Below are positions 1-7,951 of a stretch of DNA of 19,340 bases, in pieces. Positions within the stretch are counted from its first letter, which is position 1; every line of letters begins with the position of its first letter. The stretch covers positions 1 to 19,340 of the forward strand of contig DASRMP010000029.1 of the NCBI GenBank assembly GCA_035647855.1, read 5' to 3'. A model generated the notes under the pieces. It worked only from the letters and a program-made list of their open reading frames with translations. It was not told the origin of the DNA and searched no databases. The position numbers were made by a program, and so were the translations under genes. The stretch is from JAAZBW01 sp035647855 (GTDB lineage: Bacteria; Actinomycetota; Actinomycetes; Actinomycetales; Actinomycetaceae).

Positions 1-330
1 CGGGGACGCAACACGTCGGCTTGCGGCACGATTCGGCCGCTCAAGCATGCATGTTGCGTCCCCGGAGTGCGGTGAAGGGCTCCCTGGAGGGCGCGCGAGG
101 TTCCGCAACCCGCTCCGGAGACGCAACACGTCGGCTACCCCGTTCCGGGGACGCAACACGTCGGCTTGCGGCACGATTCGGCCGCTCAAGCATGCATTTT
201 GCGTCCCCGGAGTGCGGTGAAGGGCTCCCCAGGGGGCGCACGAGGTTCCGCAACCACGCTCCGGGGACGCAACACGTCGGCTTGCGGCACGATTTGGCCG
301 CTCAAGCGTGCACCGTGCGTCCCCGGAGAC
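1..330. repeat. Array of long imperfect hairpin repeats
   Basis: Three near-identical copies of a 66-nt imperfect palindrome lie at 1-65 (cut by the window edge), 145-210 and 261-326. Each opens with CCGGGGACGCAACACG and closes with TTGCGTCCCCGG or a close variant. The arms pair as an outer stem of 11-14 bp, then a roughly 5x5 internal mismatch, then GCTTG/CAAGC and CGGC/GCCG. Copies 1 and 2 are each followed by a conserved linker of about 50 nt beginning AGTGCGGTGAAGGGCTCCC. A partial copy of the left arm sits at about 113-138. Open frames through this stretch exist only because it is repetitive and GC-rich, so I treat it as non-coding. The 331-462 interval before the next gene holds no further repeat. 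Confidence 0.85.
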
Positions 331-462
331 TGGGGCGGAGCGTGTTGCGAATGACCCGTGTGCCGGTTCGGTGGCTTCACCGCGGGCCCATGCCTCACCT
401 CGGGGTCTGTGTCCCGCCGCGTCTCTTTGACCAGCACTGCAAATAGTGACTTGATTGGTGAC

Positions 463-2646
463 ATGAAGCGCGCGCCCCTTGCATTAGCCCTCTCGATCGT
501 GCTGGCAGCCGGCGGTCTCGCCGCGTGTGGGGACGCGCGCCCAGACCCGCAGCAAGCCGCTAATGATCTCGCCCTCCAACTCGAGTCCGGCTCGCTCGCC
601 GCTCCGGTCGTCGCTGACAAGGACGCGGCCGATGAGCTCCAATTCATCCTGGGCGATCTCGCCGAGATGCCTCGAACCGTCGTCGCCGGGGATGTAGCCG
701 AGGCCGAGGAGAGTGATGGGACCGAGTCGGGAGAAGGCGTCGTCACCGTCCCGCTCACCTGGACGTTCGACCTGAGTGGTGAGTCCGCGGTACCGGACGA
801 CGAGACCGCAGCGCCGGGAGGCGAGACCGCAGCGCCGGACGAAGACGCCGCAGCGCCGGGAGGCGAGATCCAGACCCCGAGTGGCGAGACCGCAGCGCCG
901 GACGACGAGCCCGAGACTCTGACGTACGAGACCGCTGCGACCCTGCGCCTCACGGAAGTCGACGACGTCGACGGACCCGAGAACGCCACCGCCACCGCCG
1001 GCGAGGAACGGACGCCGGTTCCCGGCGAGGCGTGGGTCGCCGAGTGGACGCCCGCAATCATCCATCCCGATGCGACCGCTACCAGCACATTCACCTACTC
1101 GACGCTGGCACCGGTGCGTGGCGACGTCGTCGCCGTGGACGGCTCCCCGATTGTGACGTTGCGGGACGTGTGGCGCGTCGGGGTCGATAAGGCGAATCTG
1201 CCGGACGCGGAGGAGCAGGACGCATCGGCGCGTGAGCTCGCGACGCGCATCGGCATCGATCCGGAAGCCTATGCCGCGCGCGTGGCGGCGGCCGGCGAGA
1301 AGGCGTTCGTCGTCGCGATCACGATCCGGCAGTCGGAGAGCGAGCGGTGGGACGCCCCCGGCCTGGCCGCAATCCCCGGCGTCTTCCTGCAGGCGACGGA
1401 ATTGCCGCTCGGGCCGTCGGCGGAGTTCGCGCGTCCGGTGATCGGTACTGTCGGAGAGGCGACCGCCGAGATCATCGAGGATTCCGACGGCGAGATCCGC
1501 GCGGGCGAACTCGTGGGACTCTCGGGGCTGCAATCCGTCTACAACGAGCAGCTCGGGGGCACGCGCGGATACGTCGTCGCGCTGGTGGAGACGGGCGACG
1601 GCGGCAGTCAAGGCGACGGCGGCAGTCAAGGCGACGGCGGCAATGACGACGACGGCGGCAATGACGGCGCCGGCGCGGACCGCATCGAACTTGCACGCCG
1701 GGAGCCTGTCGACGGCACTCCCCTCGTCATCACCCTCGACGAGCGACTGCAACTTCTCGCCGAGGACGTCCTGGCGGAGGTCGAGGGCGCGAGCGCCATC
1801 GCGGTGGTGCGCCCGTCGGATGGCAACGTGCTCGCGCTCGCATCCGGACCGGGCTCGGCGGGCTACAACACGGCAGCGCTCGGGCAGTACGCGCCGGGCT
1901 CGTCGTTCAAGGTGGCGACCTCGCTCGCGCTCCTACGCGCCGGGTTCACGGCCGATTCGGTCCTGGACTGCAGCCCCACCGTCACGGTTGACGGGCGCGT
2001 TTTCAGCAACCACCCGGGCTACGCGCACGTCGGACAGATTCCGTTCCACACCGCCATCGCGCATTCGTGCAACACGGCATTCATCAACGAGTCGTCCACG
2101 ATCACCGCGGCGGACGTCTCGGCTGCGGCCGCCGCCCTCGGCATCGGGACCCCCGGTCCGTGGGCCTTCCCCTACTTCTCCGGCAACGTCCCCGACGACG
2201 CCACCGGCACCTCCCACGCCGCCGGCCTCATCGGACAGGGTGGAGTGTTGGTCTCGCCGCTTGCGATGGCTTCGGTGGCGGCGTCCGTCGCCGCGACGAC
2301 GACAGTCATTCCCATCCTGCTGCCAGAGGTGGAACAGGACGCCGCGCCCGCCGCCGGCACGGAGGCCGTGAGCGCGGAGGAGTCCGAGGTCATCGCGGCG
2401 ATGATGCGCGAGGTCGTCACGGACGGGACGTCCACCGTCCTCGCTGACGTCCCGGGCGAGCCGGTGCACGCCAAATCGGGAACGGCGGAGTGGGGCGAGG
2501 AGGATCCCCCCGAGACTCACGCCTGGATGATCGCCTACCAGGGAGACCTCGCGATCGCCGCATTCGTGGAGACCTCGGATCTGGGCGGCGCAGGCGCCTC
2601 GGGACCGCTCGTGCGGGACTTCCTGACACGTGCCCAAGTCGGGTGA
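463..2646 (+). CDS. Lipoprotein class B penicillin-binding protein (transpeptidase)
   Basis: This is probably a D,D-transpeptidase that cross-links peptidoglycan on the outer face of the membrane. The chosen ATG gives a 727-aa protein opening with a lipoprotein signal (MKRAPLALAL, lipobox LAAC, Cys22). An in-frame ATG at 358 would bury that signal, so it is rejected. The N-terminal half resembles the NTF2-like MecA_N and PBP dimerisation regions, including an RGDVVAVDGSPIV segment like the RGxIxDRxG of PBPs. The C-terminal domain carries all three penicilloyl-serine motifs: SSFK (Ser480, Lys483), SCN (535-537) and KSG (671-673). Two low-complexity acidic insertions, at about residues 112-151 and 377-406, are encoded by tandem DNA repeats. 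No strong Shine-Dalgarno precedes the start. A TTGACC at 427-432 could be a -35 box close enough for a nearly leaderless mRNA (inference). It is monocistronic and convergent with the next gene. Confidence 0.92.
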   Translation: MKRAPLALALSIVLAAGGLAACGDARPDPQQAANDLALQLESGSLAAPVVADKDAADELQFILGDLAEMPRTVVAGDVAEAEESDGTESGEGVVTVPLTWTFDLSGESAVPDDETAAPGGETAAPDEDAAAPGGEIQTPSGETAAPDDEPETLTYETAATLRLTEVDDVDGPENATATAGEERTPVPGEAWVAEWTPAIIHPDATATSTFTYSTLAPVRGDVVAVDGSPIVTLRDVWRVGVDKANLPDAEEQDASARELATRIGIDPEAYAARVAAAGEKAFVVAITIRQSESERWDAPGLAAIPGVFLQATELPLGPSAEFARPVIGTVGEATAEIIEDSDGEIRAGELVGLSGLQSVYNEQLGGTRGYVVALVETGDGGSQGDGGSQGDGGNDDDGGNDGAGADRIELARREPVDGTPLVITLDERLQLLAEDVLAEVEGASAIAVVRPSDGNVLALASGPGSAGYNTAALGQYAPGSSFKVATSLALLRAGFTADSVLDCSPTVTVDGRVFSNHPGYAHVGQIPFHTAIAHSCNTAFINESSTITAADVSAAAAALGIGTPGPWAFPYFSGNVPDDATGTSHAAGLIGQGGVLVSPLAMASVAASVAATTTVIPILLPEVEQDAAPAAGTEAVSAEESEVIAAMMREVVTDGTSTVLADVPGEPVHAKSGTAEWGEEDPPETHAWMIAYQGDLAIAAFVETSDLGGAGASGPLVRDFLTRAQVG
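789..915 (+). repeat. In-frame tandem repeat coding an acidic Glu/Thr/Ala/Pro linker
   Basis: Degenerate copies of a unit around GAGACCGCAGCGCC alternate with short Gly/Asp codons, giving repeated ETAAP-type peptides inside the N-terminal region of the penicillin-binding protein. Units are multiples of three, so copy-number changes would alter linker length without breaking the frame. Confidence 0.7.
1594..1672 (+). repeat. In-frame tandem 18-bp repeat coding a Gly/Asp-rich linker
   Basis: The 18-bp unit GGCGACGGCGGCAGTCAA occurs twice exactly (1594-1611, 1612-1629), followed by diverged copies ending in GGCAATGAC. It encodes a Gly/Asp/Ser/Gln-rich hinge just before the transpeptidase domain of the penicillin-binding protein. 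Confidence 0.8.
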
Positions 2647-2663
2647 GCCGGTGCCGGTGAGCC

Positions 2664-2687
2664 GGTGCCGGTGAGCCGGCCGGCACC
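2664..2687. terminator. GC-rich hairpin between convergent genes
   Basis: GGTGCCGG (2664-2671) pairs with CCGGCACC (2680-2687) across an 8-nt loop, in the 73-nt gap between two convergent genes. Three direct copies of a GAGCCGGTGCCGGT-like unit surround it. There is no T-tract, so it could be a bidirectional terminator of the GC-hairpin type common in actinobacteria, but termination is inferred. Confidence 0.4.
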
Positions 2688-2719
2688 TCCCCTCTCAGGA
2701 ATCAGGGGGATCAGCGGAA

Positions 2720-3289
2720 TCAGAGGGCATCGGGGGTGTCGTAATGGCGCGTCCACTCGGATCCGGTCCAGAGTTCGAAGGCTCCTGGGCGATGTGGCGA
2801 TGGGTAGAGGCCGGGCGGGTCTCCGGCAACGGTGGGGGCCGCCACGGGTACGCCGGTGCGACCGTCAAGATGCCAGTGGGTGCGGTGATCCCATCCGATT
2901 CGGAAGCCGGTGAGCCAGCCGCCAGGCTTGAGACTGAACCAGGGAGTACCGATCGTGAACGGCAGAGTCGTGTAACCTCGCCGGAATTCAGCCAGCGACT
3001 GACGCCCCACCCGCCGAAGCTGCACAGCCACTCCGGTCGCAAGAGCGAGCGCAGTGGCGAGCATGACCGGCACGGCCATCCACTCCGGAATGACTTGGGC
3101 GAGGAGGCGGTCCAAAGCAAGCGGAAGAAAGATGATCGAGATTGCCAGCCACGGGACCGGCGCGAAGGCCGCACGGGACGTCGGCCTGACTGTCAGTGCC
3201 GGCGGGACCTGCCGGACCTCGGGCAAAAGTCCGGCCGCACGGGCCTCGAAATATCCCGGGACCTCGTGCGGCCGGACTTCCCTCGTCAC
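2720..3289 (-). CDS. DUF2510-like domain membrane protein
   Basis: This 189-aa protein of unknown function starts at a GTG that overlaps the stop of the upstream surface-protein gene by four bases (GTGA), so the two are probably translationally coupled. Two hydrophobic segments at about residues 42-60 and 68-90 predict a membrane hairpin. The C-terminal segment (GLYPSPHRPGAFELWTGSEW, then TRHY) has the spacing of aromatic, Pro and Gly residues seen in DUF2510, a short module common in actinobacterial membrane proteins. The middle region contains no catalytic motif I recognise. Being downstream of a secreted SLH/choice-of-anchor protein suggests a role in its membrane handling or anchoring, but that is inference from position only. 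Confidence 0.72.
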   Translation of the reverse strand: MTREVRPHEVPGYFEARAAGLLPEVRQVPPALTVRPTSRAAFAPVPWLAISIIFLPLALDRLLAQVIPEWMAVPVMLATALALATGVAVQLRRVGRQSLAEFRRGYTTLPFTIGTPWFSLKPGGWLTGFRIGWDHRTHWHLDGRTGVPVAAPTVAGDPPGLYPSPHRPGAFELWTGSEWTRHYDTPDAL

Positions 3290-6153
3290 TCGGACCAGAT
3301 GCCCTTGTCCATCAGAGCAATGGCACTGTCGTAGACCGCGTCACTGGCATCGGCGATCGCGATGGAGACCGTGACCGGCTGCCCGGGCGTTACCGGCACG
3401 CTGCACGTCAGGGGGACCGTCATACCACCGTAGGCCACGCTCGGCGCCGCGGAGCCGTCGTGATTCGCTCGGAAGTACTCGGAATTGGTCCCCGCGTTAA
3501 CCGTATTGACGGATACCGGGTCGTCCGTGCCGGGCACGAATGCACAATTCGTGCCGTCGACGTAGATCGCCATCACATCGTTGAACACCGAATCGACGAA
3601 GTCGGGGTATTCTTCGCTCGCGAACATGTACTTGACATTTATCGTGTCGCCTGCGGGTACGACCTTGGCCGTATATGATGCGGCGTCGCGGGTAGCCCAT
3701 CCGGAGAGCGCGCTCAGGTGTTCGTCACCCGGCATCTGGAGGTCGGTGCTCGCGAAGAAACCTGGGGAGTTCACAGCTTCCTGTGCGACTCCCGTGCTGA
3801 GTAGCCAGGCCGGGCCCGAGTCGCTGAATCCGTCGAGGTAACCCCACTGAGCGGGCGTTCCAACTACGACATCTTCAAGAAGGGTGACACCCGGTCCGAG
3901 CACGTCCTCAGATGGATCTGGGGGTTCCAGCTGGCAGCCCGACGGGAAGTGTTTCGGCTTTTCGAAGTAATCGAACGGCTTGTCCAGCACCTCCACATTC
4001 ACATCGGCCGAGAACGGTCCGGCCCACGCGCGGGCCGTCACGTTCACGGCGATGTTTCCCCCGGCATTCAAAGTGAGGCACGGCACCCTCGCAGGATCAC
4101 TCGGCACCGCCACGGACGCTTGGACCTTCATCAGATCCCAATCGCCGCCAATCCCGACGATCGCGCCGACATCCTGAGTGCCTGCGCCTGGGCCTACGTA
4201 GACCCCCACACCGACCGTGAGCCCCAGAGATCCGGTCCGCGCGGACACCTCCGGCGTCATGGGATTCACGGAGTTGATGATGCCCGAATCGAAATGGTTC
4301 TCTCCGTTCAGGCCCAAGTATCCGGACATCTCGAATCCGCCCGTCGCGGTCATGCCGATGTTGGATACCTGCAATCCGCTGGTGATACTCACCTCTGCGG
4401 CGGGGTTCACATACAGAGCCAGTGGAGCCACTCCCGGGAGGGTGATGAGGAATTTCGCGAGTGGGAGGCCGCATGTTACCGATGCCTCGATGTCGGCTGA
4501 CATCTGGACGCCGAGCGTGACGGCGATCCGGGCATCGAGCGATACGCCGTCGGGATACTTGACACCTAGGAACTGACCGTGACTCCATTCCATGTCGAAA
4601 TGGCCGGCAGCTGTCGGTTTCGTCAGACCGATATCCAAGAGGGTGCCGGAAGCCCCGACGCCGAGGCAGTCCTGCAAGCCCTTCGCCATGGGTGCGGCAG
4701 TGGGTGCATTCATTGCCATCGGCGCATTGTTGTCTTCGAGCCGCGTCCGTTCGGATCGCTGCTGCGCCGCCAACTGTTCCTCGTTCAGGACTGGCTCGTC
4801 AACTGTTGCGAGCCCTGCGGCCGCGGCAGGAGACTCGTCACCCTCGGACTCGTCACCCTCGGACTCGTCACCTTCGGACGAGGTCATCGGCAACGCACCC
4901 AGATCGGGGACACTGAGCTTGTAATAGTCGAATGCATCCCCGATGCCCCCTTGTTCCAGAGTGGCACTGGTGCCGTCGTGGCTGACCTCGGTGACCCGGC
5001 CGAGGAATCCGGCAGGGAATTCTGCCGAGGCGGGAAGAATTACCCCGGCGCCGACGCCGGGCACTCTCGATTGGGAACCCAATCCGATGCTCGCGCCCGT
5101 GGCTGTGGAGGTGACGTTTGTGAGGTCCAGGTGTTCGGGCAGGAGCGTCGTCGGAGCCAGCACGTAGGTGGCGTCCTCGGGATCGTCCGACGAGGTACCA
5201 ACGGTTAGCACGAGCGGCCCGTACAGTCTTGTGGTCGCCATCGTCGTGGCGGATTGGTCCACCCACAGCGAGTAGTGATATCGCGTCCCAGGAAGCACCG
5301 AATTGTCCTCAAGGGTGTCCCCGGAAACTGCCAGACCTGTTCCCTCCGTCGGTTCCATTGCGGGTTCATCCCCAGAGGTACGTCTGACGACGACGTTCGC
5401 GCCGTCCGGTACGGAGAATGTCAGCGTGACAGAGTCGGCCGTGACACCGATGACGGAGGCGTCGAGAACAGGGACTGGGTCACCGAACTCCCTGTCGAAT
5501 CGGTAGAGGAAGGCGGCCATCGCATCTCGGGCGATGGGTTGCAGCGGGCGGAATGTGCCATCGTCCCAGCCCGTCGCGATACCGGTGGACTCCAGCCATG
5601 TTATTTCTTTGTAGAACTGGTCGTCGGTGTCAACATCGACGAATGGGCTTTTCGATGGCGGGACGAATTCGGGTTGGCGGGCAAGGCGGTAGATGAAGGC
5701 GGCCATTGCGTCCCGGGCGATCGGGACTACCGGGCGGAACGTGCCATCCGGCCAGCCGGTCGTGATACCCGACTGAGCCAGCCACGCGATTTCCTTGTAG
5801 AACTGGGTGCCTGGAGTCATATCGGTGAACTCCGAGACCAGAGGCGGGGAAACGCGTACGGAACCGCTCATGCGGTACAGGAAGGCGCCCATGGCGTCCC
5901 TATTCACAGGATCGAGCGGGCGGTAGGTCTCGTCAGGCCAACCGGTCGTGATGCCAGTCGACGCCAGCCACATGATCTCGTCGTAGAACATGATGTCTTC
6001 GGGCACGTCAGAGAATCCTGCCGAACCATTCTCCGCCCTGGCCGACGGCTCGTTGCCAATTGGCATGACAGACAGCGTCAGCAGTAGCGCGAACGCTGCG
6101 AACAGGGCACCCCCTCGCAGAATCTTCTTCCGCCCTGGACCCCGGTTTCTCAT
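3286..6153 (-). CDS. Secreted SLH-repeat protein with C-terminal choice-of-anchor L domain
   Basis: This is a predicted cell-surface protein of 955 aa. The ATG at 6153 is preceded by an AGGGGA ribosome site and opens a classic Sec signal (basic MRNRGPGRKK, hydrophobic core to about residue 30, Ala-rich cleavage region near 40). Three SLH-type repeats follow at about 47-95, 109-157 and 171-219, each with an FYxEIxWLxxxGIxTGW core and an RDAMxAFLYR end. Such repeats bind secondary wall polymers. Residues 230-320 look like a beta-sandwich, 424-441 hold a tandem acidic SEGDE repeat, and 500-740 are a beta-rich region I do not recognise. The last 155 residues match the choice-of-anchor L pattern (FASEEYPDFVDSVFNDVMAI). 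A start further upstream would add non-signal sequence. The ligand or partner is unknown. Confidence 0.86.
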   Translation of the reverse strand: MRNRGPGRKKILRGGALFAAFALLLTLSVMPIGNEPSARAENGSAGFSDVPEDIMFYDEIMWLASTGITTGWPDETYRPLDPVNRDAMGAFLYRMSGSVRVSPPLVSEFTDMTPGTQFYKEIAWLAQSGITTGWPDGTFRPVVPIARDAMAAFIYRLARQPEFVPPSKSPFVDVDTDDQFYKEITWLESTGIATGWDDGTFRPLQPIARDAMAAFLYRFDREFGDPVPVLDASVIGVTADSVTLTFSVPDGANVVVRRTSGDEPAMEPTEGTGLAVSGDTLEDNSVLPGTRYHYSLWVDQSATTMATTRLYGPLVLTVGTSSDDPEDATYVLAPTTLLPEHLDLTNVTSTATGASIGLGSQSRVPGVGAGVILPASAEFPAGFLGRVTEVSHDGTSATLEQGGIGDAFDYYKLSVPDLGALPMTSSEGDESEGDESEGDESPAAAAGLATVDEPVLNEEQLAAQQRSERTRLEDNNAPMAMNAPTAAPMAKGLQDCLGVGASGTLLDIGLTKPTAAGHFDMEWSHGQFLGVKYPDGVSLDARIAVTLGVQMSADIEASVTCGLPLAKFLITLPGVAPLALYVNPAAEVSITSGLQVSNIGMTATGGFEMSGYLGLNGENHFDSGIINSVNPMTPEVSARTGSLGLTVGVGVYVGPGAGTQDVGAIVGIGGDWDLMKVQASVAVPSDPARVPCLTLNAGGNIAVNVTARAWAGPFSADVNVEVLDKPFDYFEKPKHFPSGCQLEPPDPSEDVLGPGVTLLEDVVVGTPAQWGYLDGFSDSGPAWLLSTGVAQEAVNSPGFFASTDLQMPGDEHLSALSGWATRDAASYTAKVVPAGDTINVKYMFASEEYPDFVDSVFNDVMAIYVDGTNCAFVPGTDDPVSVNTVNAGTNSEYFRANHDGSAAPSVAYGGMTVPLTCSVPVTPGQPVTVSIAIADASDAVYDSAIALMDKGIWSE
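4838..4887 (-). repeat. Tandem repeat coding SEGDE linker
   Basis: A 15-bp unit (GGACTCGTCACCCTC on the plus strand) is repeated about three times and encodes successive SEGDE peptides in the surface protein. It is in frame and could vary in copy number. Confidence 0.75.
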
Positions 6154-6178
6154 TTTGTCCCCTTTTTTCCAAACAGTT

Positions 6179-6280
6179 AGGGTTTCCTTACCCTTGGGAG
6201 ATTCATAGCACCAAAGCCAATTGGTGCGGCGTAACGTCCACGACTTGCCCCGTGGCCTCCTGCCCCCGGCAGTCGTGACG
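6179..6280 (-). promoter_or_regulatory. Hairpin-rich 5' leader of the SLH surface protein gene
   Basis: Read on the minus strand, three successive stems precede the start codon at 6153. CACGACT/AGTCGTG arms lie at 6239-6245 and 6271-6277, extended by CGT/ACG with one bulged base. A perfect GCACCAA/TTGGTGC stem with a 6-nt loop lies at 6208-6227. An AGGGT/ACCCT stem with a 6-nt loop lies at 6179-6194, just upstream of the AAAAAAGGGGAC ribosome site. I could not match this to a known riboswitch class by eye. It may be a structured leader or a set of chance stems in GC-rich DNA. Confidence 0.4.
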
Positions 6281-6323
6281 TGAAGTGACTTGGGCGGAAT
6301 ACTTGCGCGCTTTCCGGCGTTGG

Positions 6324-6339
6324 ATACCCCGAGGGGTAT
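6324..6339. promoter_or_regulatory. CsoR/CstR-type operator palindrome
   Basis: ATACCCC-GA-GGGGTAT is a perfect 7+7 inverted repeat with a 2-bp centre, matching the pattern bound by CsoR-family regulators (copper sensor CsoR, persulfide sensor CstR). It overlaps a TATATC that could be a -10 box for the rightward DUF302 gene, and it lies in the divergent region so it could also affect the leftward SLH gene. No CsoR-family gene is present in the window. Confidence 0.65.
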
Positions 6340-6452
6340 ATCTGAACCGGCTGGCTGCGGACCCTGCCGGTCGCGTTCGGGCAGCGACCGATCGCCACAA
6401 CACCCCGCAGGAATCCGCCCGATCGCCACTCGACACCAAGGAGACGAACCAC

Positions 6453-6839
6453 ATGAGTTACGGCATCACCACCACGATCGACCGCCCCTTTGACGAGACG
6501 ATGACTGCCGTCCGTGAGGCTCTCGCAAGTCAGGGCTTCGGCGTCCTGACCGAGATTGACATGGCCGCCACAATGAAGAAGAAGCTCGACGTCGAGATCG
6601 CGCCGCACGTCATCCTCGGGGCATGCAACCCGCCGCTGGCGCACCGTGCGCTCCAGGCGGAGGAGTCGATCGGGCTGCTGCTGCCGTGCAATGTGGTCGT
6701 GCGATCGGCCGGGGAGGGAAGAACCGTCGTCGAGGCGCTCAATCCCCAGATGATGGTTGGCGTGACAGGGAACGAGGCGCTCACCGCCGTGGCGGATGAT
6801 GCCGCGGCGCGACTCCACACCGCACTCGCTGCACTCTGA
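6453..6839 (+). CDS. DUF302 domain protein
   Basis: This is a 128-aa single-domain cytoplasmic protein of the DUF302 family. The start is set by AAGGAGA a few bases upstream of the ATG. Family features are the opening strand ending in DRPFDETMTAVREALASQGF, then GVLTEIDMAATMKKKL, then the GACNPPLAHRALQAE block with an invariant-looking Cys-Asn-Pro, and a C-terminal region with PQMM. The biochemical role of DUF302 is not established. Members are often found beside CsoR/CstR-controlled copper or sulfur genes, and a CsoR/CstR-like palindrome lies 114 bp upstream here. It appears monocistronic, with 217 bp before the next gene. No signal peptide or membrane segment is visible. Confidence 0.87.
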   Translation: MSYGITTTIDRPFDETMTAVREALASQGFGVLTEIDMAATMKKKLDVEIAPHVILGACNPPLAHRALQAEESIGLLLPCNVVVRSAGEGRTVVEALNPQMMVGVTGNEALTAVADDAAARLHTALAAL

Positions 6840-7056
6840 CCGATTCGAATGAGTCCTGCCCATCCGGGCGGGGATCTCAAACGCGACCAATGCCCGGCAC
6901 GCCGCCGAGAACGGCCCTCACCGAGCCCAGACGCAACCCTCCCACCTGCCAATACGTGGCGAAGATAACGAATCGATAACGGCAAAGGCATCGTAATTCC
7001 CACTCTCCTGGTGCAGGCTGAAACACAACGGCCCAGGACAGGACGGAATCACAACC

Positions 7057-7947
7057 ATGAAGCGCAGCCGGAAGCTCCTTCCGCCGACCATGATCGCGGC
7101 GGCTTCGCTGGCCGCTGGCATGGTAGCCGCCGCCGCTGTCACCCGCGGCATGAACGACGACGACGCCCCCTCGACGTCGGCCGCCGCTCCTTCCGCGAGT
7201 GCGAATTCAGGCGACTCGCTCGCCGAGTTCCTGAAGATCGTCTCCTCCGATCTCCGCGACCGAACCGAGGAGAACGGCGAGCCCACGGACACCCAGGCGC
7301 CTGAGGAGACCACGACTCAGGAAGAGGCGGCTTCCACGATGGATCCCGCCGCAGGGAACCGACGCGAGGACAGCGACCAACACCGAGGCAATTCCGCGGA
7401 CGAGCGGGCGAACCGGAGCGCCGGAGCGCCTGCTGCCGCGCCCGAGTCGGGCTCCGAGGTGCCGCCGCCCGAAACTCCTACGGCAACGGCGCCCGCCACC
7501 AGCCCGGCGCCCGCACCGAGGCAGGCACCCGCCCAGCAGGCGTCGCCGTCCACGAGCGGCGGCGTCACGCGGTCGGGTCTTGCGAGCCGGCAGAGCGAGA
7601 TGGTCACAGTCCTCAACGCTGACCGCGCCGCCAACGGCCTTGCCCCGCTCGCACGCATGACCGCGATGGACTCGACGGCCCAGGGCTGGGCCGAACACAT
7701 GGCCGGGACCGAGACCCTCGTCCACAACCCGGACTACAGCCAACAGATTCCGGGCGGCTGGATGCTCGCTGCGGAGAACGTTCTCTACGACTGGACGCTC
7801 AGCCCGTCGCACTGGCAGGCGAATTGGATGGACTCCGCAGGGCATCGCGCGAACATCCTGAACGGCGCGTTCACTCACGTGGGCGTGGGGTTCGCACAGT
7901 CCGACGACGGCCGCTACTACGCGGTCCAGATCTTCGCCGCCTACTGA
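7057..7947 (+). CDS. Secreted CAP (SCP/PR-1) domain protein
   Basis: This 296-aa exported protein begins with a basic start and a hydrophobic stretch (residues 9-29), a signal peptide or N-terminal anchor. Residues 35-175 are a low-complexity Ala/Pro/Glu/Thr linker likely to span the wall. The C-terminal CAP domain (about 176-296) shows QSEMVTVLNADRAANGLAPL, then His223 in TLVHN, Glu240 in AAEN, and the GHRANIL signature with His263, ending YYAVQIFAAY. These His and Glu positions correspond to the conserved CAP cavity residues. Bacterial CAP proteins are extracellular with largely undefined ligands, and some act in wall or spore biology. The ribosome site is a modest GGACAGGA. The gene converges on rtcB with only 4 nt between the two stop codons. 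Confidence 0.92.
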   Translation: MKRSRKLLPPTMIAAASLAAGMVAAAAVTRGMNDDDAPSTSAAAPSASANSGDSLAEFLKIVSSDLRDRTEENGEPTDTQAPEETTTQEEAASTMDPAAGNRREDSDQHRGNSADERANRSAGAPAAAPESGSEVPPPETPTATAPATSPAPAPRQAPAQQASPSTSGGVTRSGLASRQSEMVTVLNADRAANGLAPLARMTAMDSTAQGWAEHMAGTETLVHNPDYSQQIPGGWMLAAENVLYDWTLSPSHWQANWMDSAGHRANILNGAFTHVGVGFAQSDDGRYYAVQIFAAY

Positions 7948-7951
7948 CGCT

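Noticed and set aside
21..446. Coding frames through the first 440 bp on both strands
   Set aside because: They are explained by the hairpin repeats, and the peptides repeat with the DNA unit. No protein family is recognisable.
358..462. Upstream in-frame start for the penicillin-binding protein
   Set aside because: It would place 35 non-signal residues before a textbook lipoprotein signal peptide with lipobox Cys22, counted from 463.
6154..6290. c-di-GMP, c-di-AMP or cobalamin riboswitch upstream of the SLH gene
   Set aside because: The conserved core sequences of these classes were not found. Only generic stems are visible.
6154..6429. N-terminal extension of the SLH surface protein
   Set aside because: The start at 6153 has a good AGGGGA ribosome site and begins a Sec signal peptide. 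The extension covers the hairpin leader and has no signal character.
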